Shown: one piece after another, positions 1 to 9,417 of the stretch
Position numbering within the stretch: the stretch's first letter is position 1
Layout of the letters: every line of letters begins with the position of its first letter
DNA from: Chelativorans sp. YIM 93263
GTDB lineage: Bacteria; Pseudomonadota; Alphaproteobacteria; Rhizobiales; Rhizobiaceae
Length of the DNA stretch: 64,000 nt
Assembly (NCBI RefSeq): GCF_028767125.1
Contig: NZ_JAKCWP010000001.1
Location: 620,001-684,000, forward strand
Direction: 5' to 3'
Translations under genes and position numbers: made by a program
Notes under the pieces: model-generated
What the model was told of the DNA's origin: nothing
What the model saw: the letters and a program-made list of their open reading frames with translations, nothing else
Databases searched by the model: none

Positions 1-710
1 TGGATGATATAGGCGCGGTCGATCAGCCCCAGTGTCTCGCGCACATTGTGATCGGTGATGAGAACGCCAATGCCGCGCGCAGTCAAATGCCGCACGAGAT
101 CCTGGATGTCCGTCACGGCAATTGGATCGATGCCCGCGAACGGCTCATCGAGCAGCATGAAATTCGGCTTGCTTGCCAGCGCGCGTGCAATCTCCAGCCG
201 ACGTCTCTCGCCGCCGGACAGTGAGATGGACGGCGCCTTGCGTAGATGGCCGATGTGAAACTCCTCGAGCAGAGCGTCCAGCGACCGCTCGCGCTCCTTG
301 CGGCTCTTCTCGACCACCTCCAGGATCGCGCGGATGTTCCCCTCCACTGTCAGGCCGCGGAAGATCGAAGCCTCCTGGGGCAGGTATCCGATCCCCAGGC
401 GCGCCCTGCGATACATGGGCATGGAAGTGACATCGTGCCCGTCGATATAGATGCTTCCCTTGTCGACGGGCACAAGCCCGGTAACCATGTAGAAGCAGGT
501 GGTTTTGCCGGCCCCGTTCGGCCCCAGAAGGCCGACGGCCTCGCCGGCGCGAACGCCGAGAGACACACCGCTGACGACCTGGCGATTCTTGTAGGATTTG
601 GTGAGGTCGCGCGCAATCAGCGTGCCGTTCAGCCGCTCCGCCGTGGCGGCGCCTTGCGGCTGTGCAGCCTCATCGGCCGGAGCATCCTTCTGGCGGGAAA
701 AGAAATTCAC
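1..710 (-). CDS. lptB: LPS export ABC transporter ATP-binding protein LptB (C-terminus beyond window)
   Basis: Cytoplasmic ATPase that powers extraction of lipopolysaccharide from the inner membrane with LptF/LptG. Translation shows a Walker [10 protein letters not shown] at about residues 63-71, the signature LSGGERRR, Walker [12 protein letters not shown] and the switch-His region TDHNVRETL, all typical of LptB. A GTG at 710 is taken as start, 11 bases after the lptA stop; it gives an N-terminal extension of about 25 residues before the ABC core, so a later start is possible. At least 236 codons are present, near the usual 240-260, so only the last residues are lost at the edge. Last gene of lptC-lptA-lptB. 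Confidence 0.93.
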   Translation of the reverse strand, partial: MNFFSRQKDAPADEAAQPQGAATAERLNGTLIARDLTKSYKNRQVVSGVSLGVRAGEAVGLLGPNGAGKTTCFYMVTGLVPVDKGSIYIDGHDVTSMPMYRRARLGIGYLPQEASIFRGLTVEGNIRAILEVVEKSRKERERSLDALLEEFHIGHLRKAPSISLSGGERRRLEIARALASKPNFMLLDEPFAGIDPIAVTDIQDLVRHLTARGIGVLITDHNVRETLGLIDRAYII

Positions 711-721
711 TTGGCTATCCG

Positions 722-1282
722 TTACTGGTCCTGAGAACGCGGATTGAGAAGCATTCTGACCCGGTTCGTCTTTTGATCCTTGCAGCTTTCCAGCGTCGCC
801 TGACCCGTGGCCATCTGTACGGTCAGGCGACAGCCGACCACCACGTTATCGCCCTCGGTCAGCACCACTTCTTCTCCGGTGAGGACGAGTACTTCCGTGT
901 TCATGTCGAACGTGCCGGCATCGCCCGTTGCCTCCTGATCCCCGGAACTCAGATAGACTCCGCCGTCAAGCTCGATCTTCTCGATTTGTCCTCCGCCAGC
1001 GGCCACTGAGCCGCCATTCCCATTGTTTGAGCCGCCATTCTCATTGTTATAGTGGACCTGCATGCGTGCGGCCCGGAGCGACATTTCGCCCTGCACCACG
1101 GATACGTTTCCCGTGAAGACGCCGAGACTCTGATTGTCGTCCAGCTCGAACTTGTCGCTCTCGATCTGGATCGGCTCGTCATTGGACAACGCCAGACCCG
1201 TGGGTGCTCCCTGCGACCAGGCTACTGCCGAAAATGCGAGCAGGAAAACCGGCGCAAGGAACCAGCGAAAAAATCTATTCAT
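722..1282 (-). CDS. lptA: LPS transport periplasmic protein LptA (OstA family)
   Basis: Periplasmic bridge protein of the Lpt machine (186 residues). The chosen ATG at 1282 gives a clean signal peptide ([23 protein letters not shown]). The open frame continues upstream to 1381 but that part lies inside lptC in another frame and is not signal-like. The OstA/LptA beta-jellyroll follows, with [13 protein letters not shown], the [10 protein letters not shown] strand and [24 protein letters not shown] Gly/Asn-rich insert sits near residues 88-103 and may be a loop. The start overlaps the lptC stop by 8 bases, indicating translational coupling. Confidence 0.9.
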   Translation of the reverse strand: MNRFFRWFLAPVFLLAFSAVAWSQGAPTGLALSNDEPIQIESDKFELDDNQSLGVFTGNVSVVQGEMSLRAARMQVHYNNENGGSNNGNGGSVAAGGGQIEKIELDGGVYLSSGDQEATGDAGTFDMNTEVLVLTGEEVVLTEGDNVVVGCRLTVQMATGQATLESCKDQKTNRVRMLLNPRSQDQ

Positions 1283-1973
1283 TCTCTTTCCTCTGTGCTG
1301 ACGTGCGCCTGACCTGCTTCGGGTCCATACGGACGCGCACGCGATCTTCGAAAACGAGCCGCTCACCACCTCCCGTGGCATTGAACTTGTTGGCCCGCAC
1401 CTGGATGCCGTCGAGATCGATTTCTACCGGATCCTCGGTCGTAAGACTGCCGGAGTCCATATCGATCTCCGCCGACTGCAGCCGGGCAGTAATTCCGGAG
1501 GTCGTCCTGACGGTGATCGAATCGTCGAGCTTGAGGCGGTCGTTCCCGCGCTCGAAGGTGCCTGCCGTGGCTCGAATCGAAGCCTCATTATGCTCGTCGA
1601 TCGGCACTGTGGCCGAAATATCCTCGAGCAGGATGGCTCCTCCATCCTCGCCGCCGATCGCCTGCCGCGCCCGCGCGGCGGTCATGTGATAGGGCAGATT
1701 GGCGCTGGTGAAACCGTCGAGCGAAGGATTGTCCATAACCAGATTGCCGCTTTCGATCGAGACGGATCCGGGATTCACCGAATCCCCGCCAATCGAGAAA
1801 AGAAAGGAATAACCGAGAAGGAGCGCCGATGCCACCACCGCGACGACCGGAAGGACGAATTTCAGCACACGCACCCGCCGGGAATGACGCGCCGCCCGGG
1901 AAAAGGCCTCTTCTCCACGTTCGCTGCGCCTGATCGGCGTTCCGGCCGTTTCCGCTTCAAGACCGTCCTGCAT
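1275..1973 (-). CDS. lptC: LPS export protein LptC
   Basis: 232-residue bitopic inner-membrane protein. An N-terminal cytoplasmic stretch is followed by one membrane segment at about residues 37-61 (VLKFVLPVVAVVASALLLGY) and a periplasmic LptC/OstA-like domain (SGNLVMDNPSLDGFTSANLP, RATAGTFERGNDRLKLDD). In the Lpt system LptC takes LPS from LptBFG and hands it to LptA. First gene of the minus-strand lptCAB group; its promoter should lie in 1974-2274. In many alphaproteobacteria a ribonuclease D gene precedes lptC; here the divergent neighbour is sppA. Confidence 0.88.
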   Translation of the reverse strand: MQDGLEAETAGTPIRRSERGEEAFSRAARHSRRVRVLKFVLPVVAVVASALLLGYSFLFSIGGDSVNPGSVSIESGNLVMDNPSLDGFTSANLPYHMTAARARQAIGGEDGGAILLEDISATVPIDEHNEASIRATAGTFERGNDRLKLDDSITVRTTSGITARLQSAEIDMDSGSLTTEDPVEIDLDGIQVRANKFNATGGGERLVFEDRVRVRMDPKQVRRTSAQRKENE

Positions 1974-2274
1974 CCGCCACTCCCGTAAAGGCGTCAGGCC
2001 CTCGCCAGAACGCCTGCCGCCCTTCGCCTAGCGCGGACAGACGCGAAACCCCGCCGCACCGCCAACATGGCCCCAATATGGGTTTTTTTTAAGGAGGAAC
2101 AATCGGATGGGCACGCTATTCCTTCTCAGCCGCGAAACATGGTAGCTCATATGCGCGGCTTCGTTTAGAACGCAAGCATCATGGAAGATACCAGGTTGTG
2201 ACGACTAACGATTTGCGCGCGGCGCAGCCAACCGTTAAATCGTCATTACAGCCTATCAGGAGAGAGGCCCGTCC
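1974..2274. other. Intergenic region between divergent lptC and sppA
   Basis: 301 bases without a confident gene; promoters for lptC (minus) and sppA (plus) are expected here. One visible feature is a T8 run at 2083-2090 directly after a weak 4-bp hairpin (CCCA/TGGG), followed by AAGGAGG at 2091-2097 and an ATG at 2107 that opens a 12-codon frame ending at 2145. The strong Shine-Dalgarno match is the only support for translation. Confidence 0.4.
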
Positions 2275-3231
2275 ATGTCCACCCGAGCCGACGATCTGAT
2301 CGACCGCAGACGTCTCCGGCGCAAGCTGACCTTCTGGCGCGTCGCCGTCTTTCTCATTCTCGGCGTCATCCTCGTCGTGGCTGGGCGGTGGCTTTTCGGT
2401 GACGCGCTGACCGGCACCTCCCATATCGCCCGCGTACACATAAACGGTGCGATCACAGGCGACGAGGAGATGCTTGATCTTCTGAAGCGACTTCGGGAAT
2501 CCGAAGCCGCTCAAGGCGCTATCATCACCGTCGATTCGCCGGGTGGAACGACCGTTGGCGGCGAGGCCTATTTCGAGGAGATCAGGCGTCTGGCGGACGA
2601 AAAACCGGTCGTCGCGCAGATCGGCACACTCGGCACATCCGCCGGCTACATGGTGGCGAGTGCAGCCGACCATATCGTCGCGCGCCAGTCGTCCATCGTC
2701 GGTTCGATCGGTGTTATCGTGCAGTATCCGGACGTCACCGAGTTGTTGGATAAGCTTGGCATTCAGGTGGAGGAGGTAAAATCTTCCCCGCTCAAGGCCG
2801 AACCGTCGCCTTTCAATCCAACGACCGACGAGGAGCGCCAGATGCTGGGGTCGATGGTTCGCGACAGCTATGACTGGTTCGTGGATATCGTTACGGCCCG
2901 GCGACCGCTGTCGCGCCAGGAGGTCCTGACCCTCGCCGACGGCGCGGTCTTTACCGGCCGACAGGCCATGGACAACAAGCTGGTCGATTCCGTGGGCGGC
3001 CCGGAAGAAGCCAAGAACTGGCTCGTGTCTCAAGGGCTTTCCGAGGAGTTGAACATAGTGGAGTGGAAACCTCGTGACACCGAAGGCTCGCTGTTCCTGC
3101 CGGGCATTGCAGGCACCTGGCTTGCTGGCCTTTTCGGCATACCCACGGCGGAGGACCTCCTGCGGCAAGTGGGAGCAGAGCGTCTCTTCCTTGACGGTCT
3201 GCTATCCGTCTGGCAACCTGAAAAAAGTTAA
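2275..3231 (+). CDS. sppA: Signal peptide peptidase SppA, S49 family
   Basis: 318-residue membrane serine protease that degrades cleaved signal peptides. One N-terminal membrane anchor (residues about 20-40) is followed by a single S49 domain. The catalytic Ser/Lys pair is visible: Ser122 in GTLGTSAGYM and Lys174 in SSPLKAEPSPF, with the oxyanion loop VDSPGGT near residue 87. The size fits short SppA (Bacillus type) rather than the 600-residue E. coli form. The ATG at 2275 follows AGGAGAG. It starts the sppA-ihfB-lapA series, a common rhizobial order. Confidence 0.92.
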   Translation: MSTRADDLIDRRRLRRKLTFWRVAVFLILGVILVVAGRWLFGDALTGTSHIARVHINGAITGDEEMLDLLKRLRESEAAQGAIITVDSPGGTTVGGEAYFEEIRRLADEKPVVAQIGTLGTSAGYMVASAADHIVARQSSIVGSIGVIVQYPDVTELLDKLGIQVEEVKSSPLKAEPSPFNPTTDEERQMLGSMVRDSYDWFVDIVTARRPLSRQEVLTLADGAVFTGRQAMDNKLVDSVGGPEEAKNWLVSQGLSEELNIVEWKPRDTEGSLFLPGIAGTWLAGLFGIPTAEDLLRQVGAERLFLDGLLSVWQPEKS

Positions 3232-3298
3232 ATGCGGGATTGAAAATAAACCACAAGTTCGCTGAATCCCGGTTATTCGAAAGCGGTGGAATATTAGA

Positions 3299-3583
3299 AT
3301 GATTAAGTCGGAACTGGTGCAGACCATTGCAAATCGAAACCCGCACCTGTTTTTGCGCGATGTCGAAAATATTGTGAATGCGATTTTTGAGGAGATCACC
3401 CAAGCCCTGGCGGAAGGAAACCGTGTCGAATTGCGCGGCTTCGGAGCCTTTTCCGTGAAAAACCGGCCCGCCCGGACGGGCCGCAATCCTCGGACCGGAG
3501 AAACCGTTCACGTCGAGGAGAAGTGGGTGCCCTTTTTCAAGACCGGCAAGGAGCTGCGTGAGCGGCTGAATGCCGGAAAGTAA
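3299..3583 (+). CDS. ihfB: Integration host factor subunit beta
   Basis: 94-residue HU/IHF-family DNA-bending protein. It shows the IHF-beta start MIKSELVQ, the [27 protein letters not shown] arm with the intercalating proline, and [15 protein letters not shown] at the C-terminus. It should pair with IhfA, encoded elsewhere, to bend DNA at promoters and recombination sites. It lies 67 bases after sppA and 12 bases before the lapA-like gene. Confidence 0.95.
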   Translation: MIKSELVQTIANRNPHLFLRDVENIVNAIFEEITQALAEGNRVELRGFGAFSVKNRPARTGRNPRTGETVHVEEKWVPFFKTGKELRERLNAGK

Positions 3584-3595
3584 CCCAGAGGCCAC

Positions 3596-3940
3596 ATGCT
3601 CCATCGCTTTTTTCTTGTCGTCGTGGTCGTGCCTCTGGCGATTCTCCTGATCGTACTCGCCGTCGCCAACCGCGCGACTGCGCCTTTTACGCTCAATCCT
3701 TTCGATCCCGGGAGTCCCGGCCTGACGATCCATTGGCCGCTTTTCGTCTATCTTTTCATCACACTTATCCTCGGCGTCATTATCGGCAGCGTTGCCACTT
3801 GGATTCGCCAGGGGCGCTATCGCCGCATCGCGCGTGAGCGGACGCAGGAAGCTGAACAATTACGCCGCAAAGCGGCCGAACGCGAAGAACGTGCCGTCGC
3901 GCTTGCCCCTGCCGATGCTAAGGAGCGGAGGTCCCCATGA
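3596..3940 (+). CDS. lapA: LapA-domain membrane protein
   Basis: 114 residues with two hydrophobic segments (about 6-24 and 45-68) and a basic, charged, probably helical C-terminal tail (RQGRYRRIARERTQEAEQLRRKAAEREER). This is the lipopolysaccharide assembly protein A domain layout. In E. coli, LapA works with LapB in control of LPS synthesis; no lapB is visible here, so the role is inferred from family and from the nearby lpt genes. It overlaps the next gene by 4 bases. Confidence 0.75.
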   Translation: MLHRFFLVVVVVPLAILLIVLAVANRATAPFTLNPFDPGSPGLTIHWPLFVYLFITLILGVIIGSVATWIRQGRYRRIARERTQEAEQLRRKAAEREERAVALAPADAKERRSP

Positions 3941-4890
3941 TGACGATTTCCGGCGCCCAGGTCGATGAGTGCCTGACCCATGGCGGTCTGGTGGAGATCT
4001 TGAGGGAGGCCTTCCGGGCCGGCGCTGTCCAGCCTGTCCGTCACCACCACACTATCGAGCGACCCGAGGGACAAGACAGCACGCTGCTGCTCATGCCTGC
4101 CTGGAACAACCCGGCGCAGAAGGACGGCCATATTGGTGTGAAGGTCGCGGCGGTCTCGCCGGACAACAATGCAATAGGCAAACCCGCCGTAATGGGCGTT
4201 TATCTTTTGATGAACGGCACGACAGGTGAACCGCAAGCTCTGATCGACGGGCAGCGACTGACACTCTGGCGCACCGCCTGCGCTTCGGGGCTTGCCACAT
4301 CCTATTTGGCGCGTTCGGACGCCTCGCGTCTCCTGATGGTCGGCGCTGGTGCGCTCGCACCCCATCTGGTGCGCGCCCACGCCAGTCAGCGGCCGATTCG
4401 GTCCGTCCGGGTATGGAACCGCACCCCGGCCAATGCGGAGAAATTGGCCGAATCGCTGCGCCGGGACGGCTTTGAGGCCACCGCAGTCGACGACCTCGAC
4501 GAGGCGGTCGGCTGGGCTGATATCGTCTCCTGCGCCACCATCTCGACCGTGCCCCTCGTGCGCGGCGAATTGCTCACGCCCGGTACTCATGTGGATCTTG
4601 TTGGCGCCTTCTCGCCCATCATGCGTGAAAGTGACGATGCTGCGCTTGTCCGGGCGGAGGTGTATGTGGACACCCGCGCCGGTGCGACCAAGGAAGCCGG
4701 CGATATTGTCCAGGCGGTTCAGTCCGGCGCCTTCACCACCGATGCCATCCGTGCCGATCTTTTCGAGCTGACGCGTGGAGAGAAGCGGGGGCGCCAGAGC
4801 GACGAGGCGATCACGCTGTTCAAGTCAGTGGGCGCTGCAATCGAGGACCTCGCCGCCGGCATAGCCGTTTATCGCGCCTCTTCTGGCTAG
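3937..4890 (+). CDS. Ornithine cyclodeaminase / mu-crystallin family protein
   Basis: 317 residues. The N-terminal part carries LLLMPAWN and GVKVAAVSPDNNAIGKP, and DGQRLTLWRTACASGLAT is the family substrate-side motif. A Rossmann segment follows (RLLMVGAGALAPHLVRAHAS), then VWNRTPANAEKLAE. Members use NAD(P)H and act as ornithine cyclodeaminase, delta1-pyrroline-2-carboxylate reductase, ketimine reductase or alanine dehydrogenase; sequence alone does not choose. The first of two adjacent ATGs overlaps the lapA-like stop codon. Confidence 0.85.
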   Translation: MMTISGAQVDECLTHGGLVEILREAFRAGAVQPVRHHHTIERPEGQDSTLLLMPAWNNPAQKDGHIGVKVAAVSPDNNAIGKPAVMGVYLLMNGTTGEPQALIDGQRLTLWRTACASGLATSYLARSDASRLLMVGAGALAPHLVRAHASQRPIRSVRVWNRTPANAEKLAESLRRDGFEATAVDDLDEAVGWADIVSCATISTVPLVRGELLTPGTHVDLVGAFSPIMRESDDAALVRAEVYVDTRAGATKEAGDIVQAVQSGAFTTDAIRADLFELTRGEKRGRQSDEAITLFKSVGAAIEDLAAGIAVYRASSG

Positions 4891-4898
4891 GTCATCCC

Positions 4899-5756
4899 AT
4901 GAGCGAGGCGGGCAGGGAGAAACGGGCGCCGGGCCGCGTCAAGGCGGTGACGAGCCTGTCCAACCCGATCATCAAGGATATCCGGGCGCTTTGGCTCAAA
5001 AAGCACCGCGACCGGGACCGCGCCTTTATCGCGGAAGGAGCGGAGGCGATCCGGCAAGCGCTGGATGCCGGGTGGACGATCCGCACGCTCCTTTGTGCCA
5101 CGGCTGAGCGCGATGCCGTCATGGAAAAGATCGCTGCGCGGACCATCGCCGCCGGCGGGCTGGTGCTGGAAGTCGGCAACAAGATCCTTTCCACGGTCGC
5201 GCACCGGGAGAACCCGCAGGGCCTGGTCGGCGTTTTCGAGCAGCGCTACCAGCCGCTGGACTCCATTCGCCCTGCGAGGGGCGACGTTTGGCTGGCGCTC
5301 GACCGGGTGCGCGATCCGGGCAATCTCGGCACAATAATACGTACGGTCGATGCGGTCGGTGCGAAGGGCATCATCCTTGTAGGGGCATGCGTCGACCCCT
5401 TTTCCGTGGAAGCTGTTCGCGCCACAATGGGATCGCTCTTCTCCATCCCCATCGCGCGGGCGGAAGAGAGTGCATTCCTGTCCTGGCGCCGAAGCTTTTC
5501 GGGCCTCACCGTCGGTACGCACATGGAAGGCGCGGAAGACTTTCGCGTACCCGACTATGCAGCGCAACCCGTCCTGCTCCTCATGGGAAACGAGAAGCAC
5601 GGTCTCTCCGAGCCGCTCTCTCACAATTGTGACCGTCTCGTCCGCATCCCGCAGGCGGGCAAGGCGGAATCACTCAATTTGGCCGTCGCCGCGGGAATCA
5701 TGCTCTATGAGGCCCGCCGCGCGGTGTTCCCCACCGAAGTGGACCGGGCTTCATGA
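4899..5756 (+). CDS. TrmH/SpoU-family RNA 2'-O-methyltransferase
   Basis: 285 residues. An N-terminal substrate-binding domain (about 20-105) is followed by the knotted SPOUT domain with the three family motifs: motif 1 DRVRDPGNLGTIIRTVDAVG, motif 2 LLLMGNEKHGLS and motif 3 VRIPQAGKAESLNLAVAAGIML. These bind S-adenosylmethionine and methylate a ribose 2'-OH of rRNA or tRNA. The exact target nucleotide cannot be told from the sequence. The stop overlaps the lspA start by 4 bases. Confidence 0.9.
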   Translation: MSEAGREKRAPGRVKAVTSLSNPIIKDIRALWLKKHRDRDRAFIAEGAEAIRQALDAGWTIRTLLCATAERDAVMEKIAARTIAAGGLVLEVGNKILSTVAHRENPQGLVGVFEQRYQPLDSIRPARGDVWLALDRVRDPGNLGTIIRTVDAVGAKGIILVGACVDPFSVEAVRATMGSLFSIPIARAEESAFLSWRRSFSGLTVGTHMEGAEDFRVPDYAAQPVLLLMGNEKHGLSEPLSHNCDRLVRIPQAGKAESLNLAVAAGIMLYEARRAVFPTEVDRAS

Positions 5757-6244
5757 CCACGCGCTCTCTCTCATTCTACGGCCTGATCATCCTGCTCTCC
5801 GCCGCCATTGACCAGGCGCTCAAACTCCTGGTGGAGATGTGGATGCCTCTCCACGGCCGCATCGACATCCTTCCCTTTCTGTCGCTTCTGCATTCGCGAA
5901 ATACGGGCGTTGCCTTTTCGCTCTTCTCCGGTGTCGGCGGCCCCTGGCTCAGCCTTCTGATGATCGCGGTCATCATCTTCATGGTGGTCCTAGCCATCCG
6001 CACCGAGCCCACGCAGCTTTTCGCGCGGCTCGGCTTTGCCCTGATCATCGGCGGAGCGTTCGGAAATCTCATCGATCGCGCCCTGCGCGGTTACGTGGTC
6101 GACTACGTCTATTTCCATACGCCAGTCTGGTCGTTCGCCATTTTCAATCTGGCCGATGCGCTGATCACCATCGGTGCCGCCCTGATTATCCTGGAAGAAT
6201 TCTTTGCCTGGCGGCGGGCGAAAAGACACGGGTCATCTGGGTAA
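5753..6244 (+). CDS. lspA: Lipoprotein signal peptidase (signal peptidase II)
   Basis: 163-residue polytopic inner-membrane aspartyl protease that cleaves prolipoprotein signal peptides. Four hydrophobic segments are visible. Conserved motifs: DQALKLLVE near residue 21, NTGVAFSLFS near 49, GGAFGNLIDRALRGYVVDYVYFH with the first catalytic Asp near 112, and FNLADALITIGAAL with the second near 132. Translationally coupled to the upstream methyltransferase gene. Confidence 0.96.
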   Translation: MTTRSLSFYGLIILLSAAIDQALKLLVEMWMPLHGRIDILPFLSLLHSRNTGVAFSLFSGVGGPWLSLLMIAVIIFMVVLAIRTEPTQLFARLGFALIIGGAFGNLIDRALRGYVVDYVYFHTPVWSFAIFNLADALITIGAALIILEEFFAWRRAKRHGSSG

Positions 6245-6315
6245 ACAAGGCGTTTCCGTAACGCCTCAGATTCGAACGCTTTCCCAAAATCTTCCGAAAT
6301 GCCCGCGATGTATGA

Positions 6316-8370
6316 ATGTGCGTCATGGTGATGACGGGCATTAAGCAGTTCCTGAAACGGACATGGTCTCGGGCACCCGAGCCACGGCTGGAACCCGACG
6401 CGGAGCCGGAACATGTCGCTCCCGAACCAGGCGAAGCAGCCCAGCACAGTGAGCGGCGTTTCCTCGCCCTCCACGACGCGCTTGGCGACCTCGTGCTCCA
6501 TCGGGATCGGGAAGGACGCATTCTCTATGCCAACCGCGTTTTCTGCGAGCTGATGGAGACCACGCAGGACGAACTGGTCGGCGAGACGCTTCCACAACTC
6601 GGAATCGAGATCGATCACGTCCCCGACTCTCGGTTCACGGAAGGCGATGCGCTCGAATTCAAGGACGTTTCAATCGCCGGCAAGGGCGGATTGCGGTGGT
6701 TCTCCTGGACGGAGTTCCTCATGCCGGAGCGCGACGGCGAGGCTGCCACGCGCTGGAGCATCGCCCGGGAGATCACCGGCCGCAAGCGCACCGAGACGGC
6801 GCTTGTCAACGCGCGCGAGCGCGCCGAGCAGGCCAGCATCGCAAAATCCCGGTTCCTCGCCACCGTCAGCCACGAAATCCGCACGCCCATGAACGGCATC
6901 ATGGGGATGGCGACGTTGCTGGCCGACACCCGCCTTTCCGACGAGCAACGAACTTATGTCGGCGCGATCTCGACCTCTGCGAGCGCTCTCCTGGCGCTGA
7001 TCGAGGACCTGCTCGACTATTCCAAGATTGAGGCCGGGCGGCTGGAACTGGAGCTGCAGGCCGTCTCAGTTCGCGAGCTGGTGGAAAATATCGTCGAGCT
7101 CATGGCCGCGCGCGCTTTCACCAAAAATATCGGTCTTGGCTGCCACATTGCCCCAGACGTGCCGGAAACGATCACGACCGATCCCGGCCGGCTCCGTCAA
7201 ATCATGCTGAACCTCGTCGGAAATGCGATCAAGTTTACCGATGAAGGCGGCGTTCTGGTCATGGTCCGAAACGCCGAGATCAAGGGCGAGCCCGCGGTGG
7301 CCTTCAAGGTTGTGGACACGGGGCCGGGCCTGGACCAGTCAGCGATCGCGCGCATCTTCCAGGAATTCGAGCAGGCCGACACCAGTTCGACGCGCCGGCA
7401 CGGAGGTACCGGGTTGGGCTTGGCGATCAGCCGGCGTCTGGCATCCGCGCTGGGCGGCGAGATATCCGTGGAGAGCGCACCGGGAGAGGGGGCGGCCTTT
7501 AGCATCACGACACCCGCCGGTGAAACGGAGGGTGCGAGCGAAGCTCCGCTTGCGCTGAAGGGCTGGGATGTCGCGATCATCACGCCACACGCGGTGGAGG
7601 GAGAGGCGCTCGCCATGACCGTTCGCGAGCATGGCGGCAAGGCGCGTATCTTCGATAGCGAGAAGAGCGCGGCCGCCCTTCTGCGCCGCCGAAAGAACGG
7701 CTTCGACGCTCTTCTCGTTGATGCCTCGCTCGAAAACGACCGCGGCGACCTGTTGAAGAACCTGCGTCGACAGGGGCTTTCGGCAGCACAGGCCCTGACA
7801 TTGATCGCACCCACCGATCGGGGGCGGCTGACGACTTTCCGTGCCAATGGTTACGGCATTTTCCTGGCCCGCCCGGTACGCGGGCGCACGCTTTTGCGCA
7901 TGCTTCTCAATGACCGGCTAAGCCCGCCGGAAAGGGCGAAGCCGGAAACACGCCCCGCGAAAAAGGGATCCGCGCCGGCCGAGGCCGCGGGCATGCGCGT
8001 GCTTGTTGCCGAGGATAACGAGATCAACGCCATGCTTGCGCGCGCGGCCCTGACCAGGGCGGGCTATCGCGTCCGCGTCGTCCCCGACGGTCGAGCCGCA
8101 GTCGATGCGCTCACCCACCCGGTGCGCGAGCACGACATCGTGCTGATGGACCTGCATATGCCTGTTATGGACGGCCTCGACGCCATCTCCAATATCCGCC
8201 GCTATGAGGAGGAAATCGGGCTGCCTCCCATCCCCATTCTCGTTCTTTCGGCGGACGGCCAGGAAAAGACGCGTCACTCCGTGCTGTCCCACGGCGCCAG
8301 CGGCTTTATTGCGAAGCCGCTCGATCCCGATCGGCTGCTTTCCGCGGTCGAATCCCACGCTATGGCGTAA
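6316..8370 (+). CDS. Soluble hybrid histidine kinase with PAS, HisKA, HATPase and receiver domains
   Basis: 684 residues with no membrane segment, so cytoplasmic. Order: PAS domain (about 48-160), HisKA with phospho-acceptor His186 in ATVSHEIRTPMNG, HATPase (NLVGNAIKFTDEGG, DTGPGLDQ, GTGLGLAISRRL, to about 400), a receiver-like domain (about 415-530) and a C-terminal receiver (about 555-680; AEDNEIN, VLMDLHMPVMDG). The middle receiver has lost the usual acidic pair (IITPHAVEG) and is probably inactive. No partner regulator is adjacent. Several in-frame ATGs at 6316-6336 make the start uncertain. Confidence 0.88.
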   Translation: MCVMVMTGIKQFLKRTWSRAPEPRLEPDAEPEHVAPEPGEAAQHSERRFLALHDALGDLVLHRDREGRILYANRVFCELMETTQDELVGETLPQLGIEIDHVPDSRFTEGDALEFKDVSIAGKGGLRWFSWTEFLMPERDGEAATRWSIAREITGRKRTETALVNARERAEQASIAKSRFLATVSHEIRTPMNGIMGMATLLADTRLSDEQRTYVGAISTSASALLALIEDLLDYSKIEAGRLELELQAVSVRELVENIVELMAARAFTKNIGLGCHIAPDVPETITTDPGRLRQIMLNLVGNAIKFTDEGGVLVMVRNAEIKGEPAVAFKVVDTGPGLDQSAIARIFQEFEQADTSSTRRHGGTGLGLAISRRLASALGGEISVESAPGEGAAFSITTPAGETEGASEAPLALKGWDVAIITPHAVEGEALAMTVREHGGKARIFDSEKSAAALLRRRKNGFDALLVDASLENDRGDLLKNLRRQGLSAAQALTLIAPTDRGRLTTFRANGYGIFLARPVRGRTLLRMLLNDRLSPPERAKPETRPAKKGSAPAEAAGMRVLVAEDNEINAMLARAALTRAGYRVRVVPDGRAAVDALTHPVREHDIVLMDLHMPVMDGLDAISNIRRYEEEIGLPPIPILVLSADGQEKTRHSVLSHGASGFIAKPLDPDRLLSAVESHAMA

Positions 8371-8490
8371 CAGAGCGCGCGATTGTAAGCCGCATTCTTT
8401 CCTGTCATCCTGTTGTCGCAGCTTGCCATTATTTCCGCTTCGTTGGCAGGATCAGGAAAGCTTCTGACCCTAGGTGGAGGAAGAGAATTG

Positions 8491-9357
8491 GTGCAAGGCC
8501 TGACGCTGAAACCGGTAAAATGCCGCAACAATGTAGGGGAAGGAGCGTGTCCGGAGACATCCGTCCTCGGACGTATCGGCTCCCTCGAAGTGCGGCTTGC
8601 CTGCAATGCACGCGAGGTCGCGGCATCGCAAGCGATTCGCTTTCAGGTCTTTTATCAGGAAATGGGGGCGAAGACCCGGGCTTTGGAAGTTCAGGAAGAG
8701 CGCGACGCCGATCGCTTCGACGCCGTATGCGACCACCTCCTGGTAATCGACACGGCCTTATCCGGCGCCGTGCACGAAAGGATCGTCGGGACTTACCGGC
8801 TTCTGCCGCCGGAAAAAGCCATCGCGGCGGGCGGCTTTTATTCGGAGGACGAATTCGAGCTGAAAAGCCTGCTCAATCGCCATCCCGACAAGCGCTTTCT
8901 CGAACTCGGCCGCTCCTGCGTTCTTCCTGCCTATCGCTCCAAGCGTACGATCGAGCTGCTGTGGCAGGGTATCTGGGCCTATTGCCGCCAAAATCGCATC
9001 GATGTGATGACCGGCTGCGCCTCCTTTCCGGGCACGGTTCCGGCCGCCCACGCCGAGGCGCTCTCCTTCCTCGCTCATTTTTGCCAGGCCGAGGGGACGT
9101 GGCACGTCCGGGCGCGCAACAGCCGCTATATTCCTATGGATCTGATGCCATGTGAGGCGGTCAACATGAAATCGGCTCTCACGGCCCTGCCGCCGCTTAT
9201 CAAGGGATATCTGCGCCTCGGCGCAAAGTTTGGCGAGGGCTGTGTCGTCGACCCGGATTTCTCGACGACTGACGTTCTCGTCGTGCTGCCGGTCGAGGCG
9301 ATTTCGAAGCGCTATGTGGCGTACTACGGCGCGGAGGCCGAGCGGTTCGCTGCCTGA
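8491..9357 (+). CDS. olsB: L-ornithine N-alpha-acyltransferase (lyso-ornithine lipid synthase)
   Basis: 288 residues, GNAT-like acyltransferase of the OlsB family, which transfers a 3-hydroxyacyl chain from acyl carrier protein to ornithine, the first step of ornithine lipid synthesis. Recognised by QAIRFQVFYQEMGAK, VGTYRLLP, FLELGRSCVLPAYR, IELLWQGIWAY and the late LPPLIKGYLRLGAKFGEG. GTG at 8491 is chosen because GGAGG lies 10 bases upstream (8476-8480); TTG at 8488 is equally placed, while the longer TTG start at 8413 lacks a ribosome site. The O-acyltransferase olsA, often adjacent in rhizobia, is not here. Confidence 0.85.
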   Translation: MQGLTLKPVKCRNNVGEGACPETSVLGRIGSLEVRLACNAREVAASQAIRFQVFYQEMGAKTRALEVQEERDADRFDAVCDHLLVIDTALSGAVHERIVGTYRLLPPEKAIAAGGFYSEDEFELKSLLNRHPDKRFLELGRSCVLPAYRSKRTIELLWQGIWAYCRQNRIDVMTGCASFPGTVPAAHAEALSFLAHFCQAEGTWHVRARNSRYIPMDLMPCEAVNMKSALTALPPLIKGYLRLGAKFGEGCVVDPDFSTTDVLVVLPVEAISKRYVAYYGAEAERFAA

Positions 9358-9381
9358 TGTCGATCACCGCCTCGGCCTCCG
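9332..9381. terminator. Inverted repeat between convergent olsB and znuA
   Basis: An 11-bp perfect inverted repeat (CGGAGGCCGAG at 9332-9342, CTCGGCCTCCG at 9371-9381) with a 28-base loop spans the olsB stop codon and sits between two convergent genes. There is no T-tract on either side, so it could be a bidirectional transcript-end hairpin rather than a classical intrinsic terminator. Confidence 0.35.
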
Positions 9382-9417
9382 ATGGCGGGCCGCGGTCGAG
9401 TACCACGGCTTGCCCAA

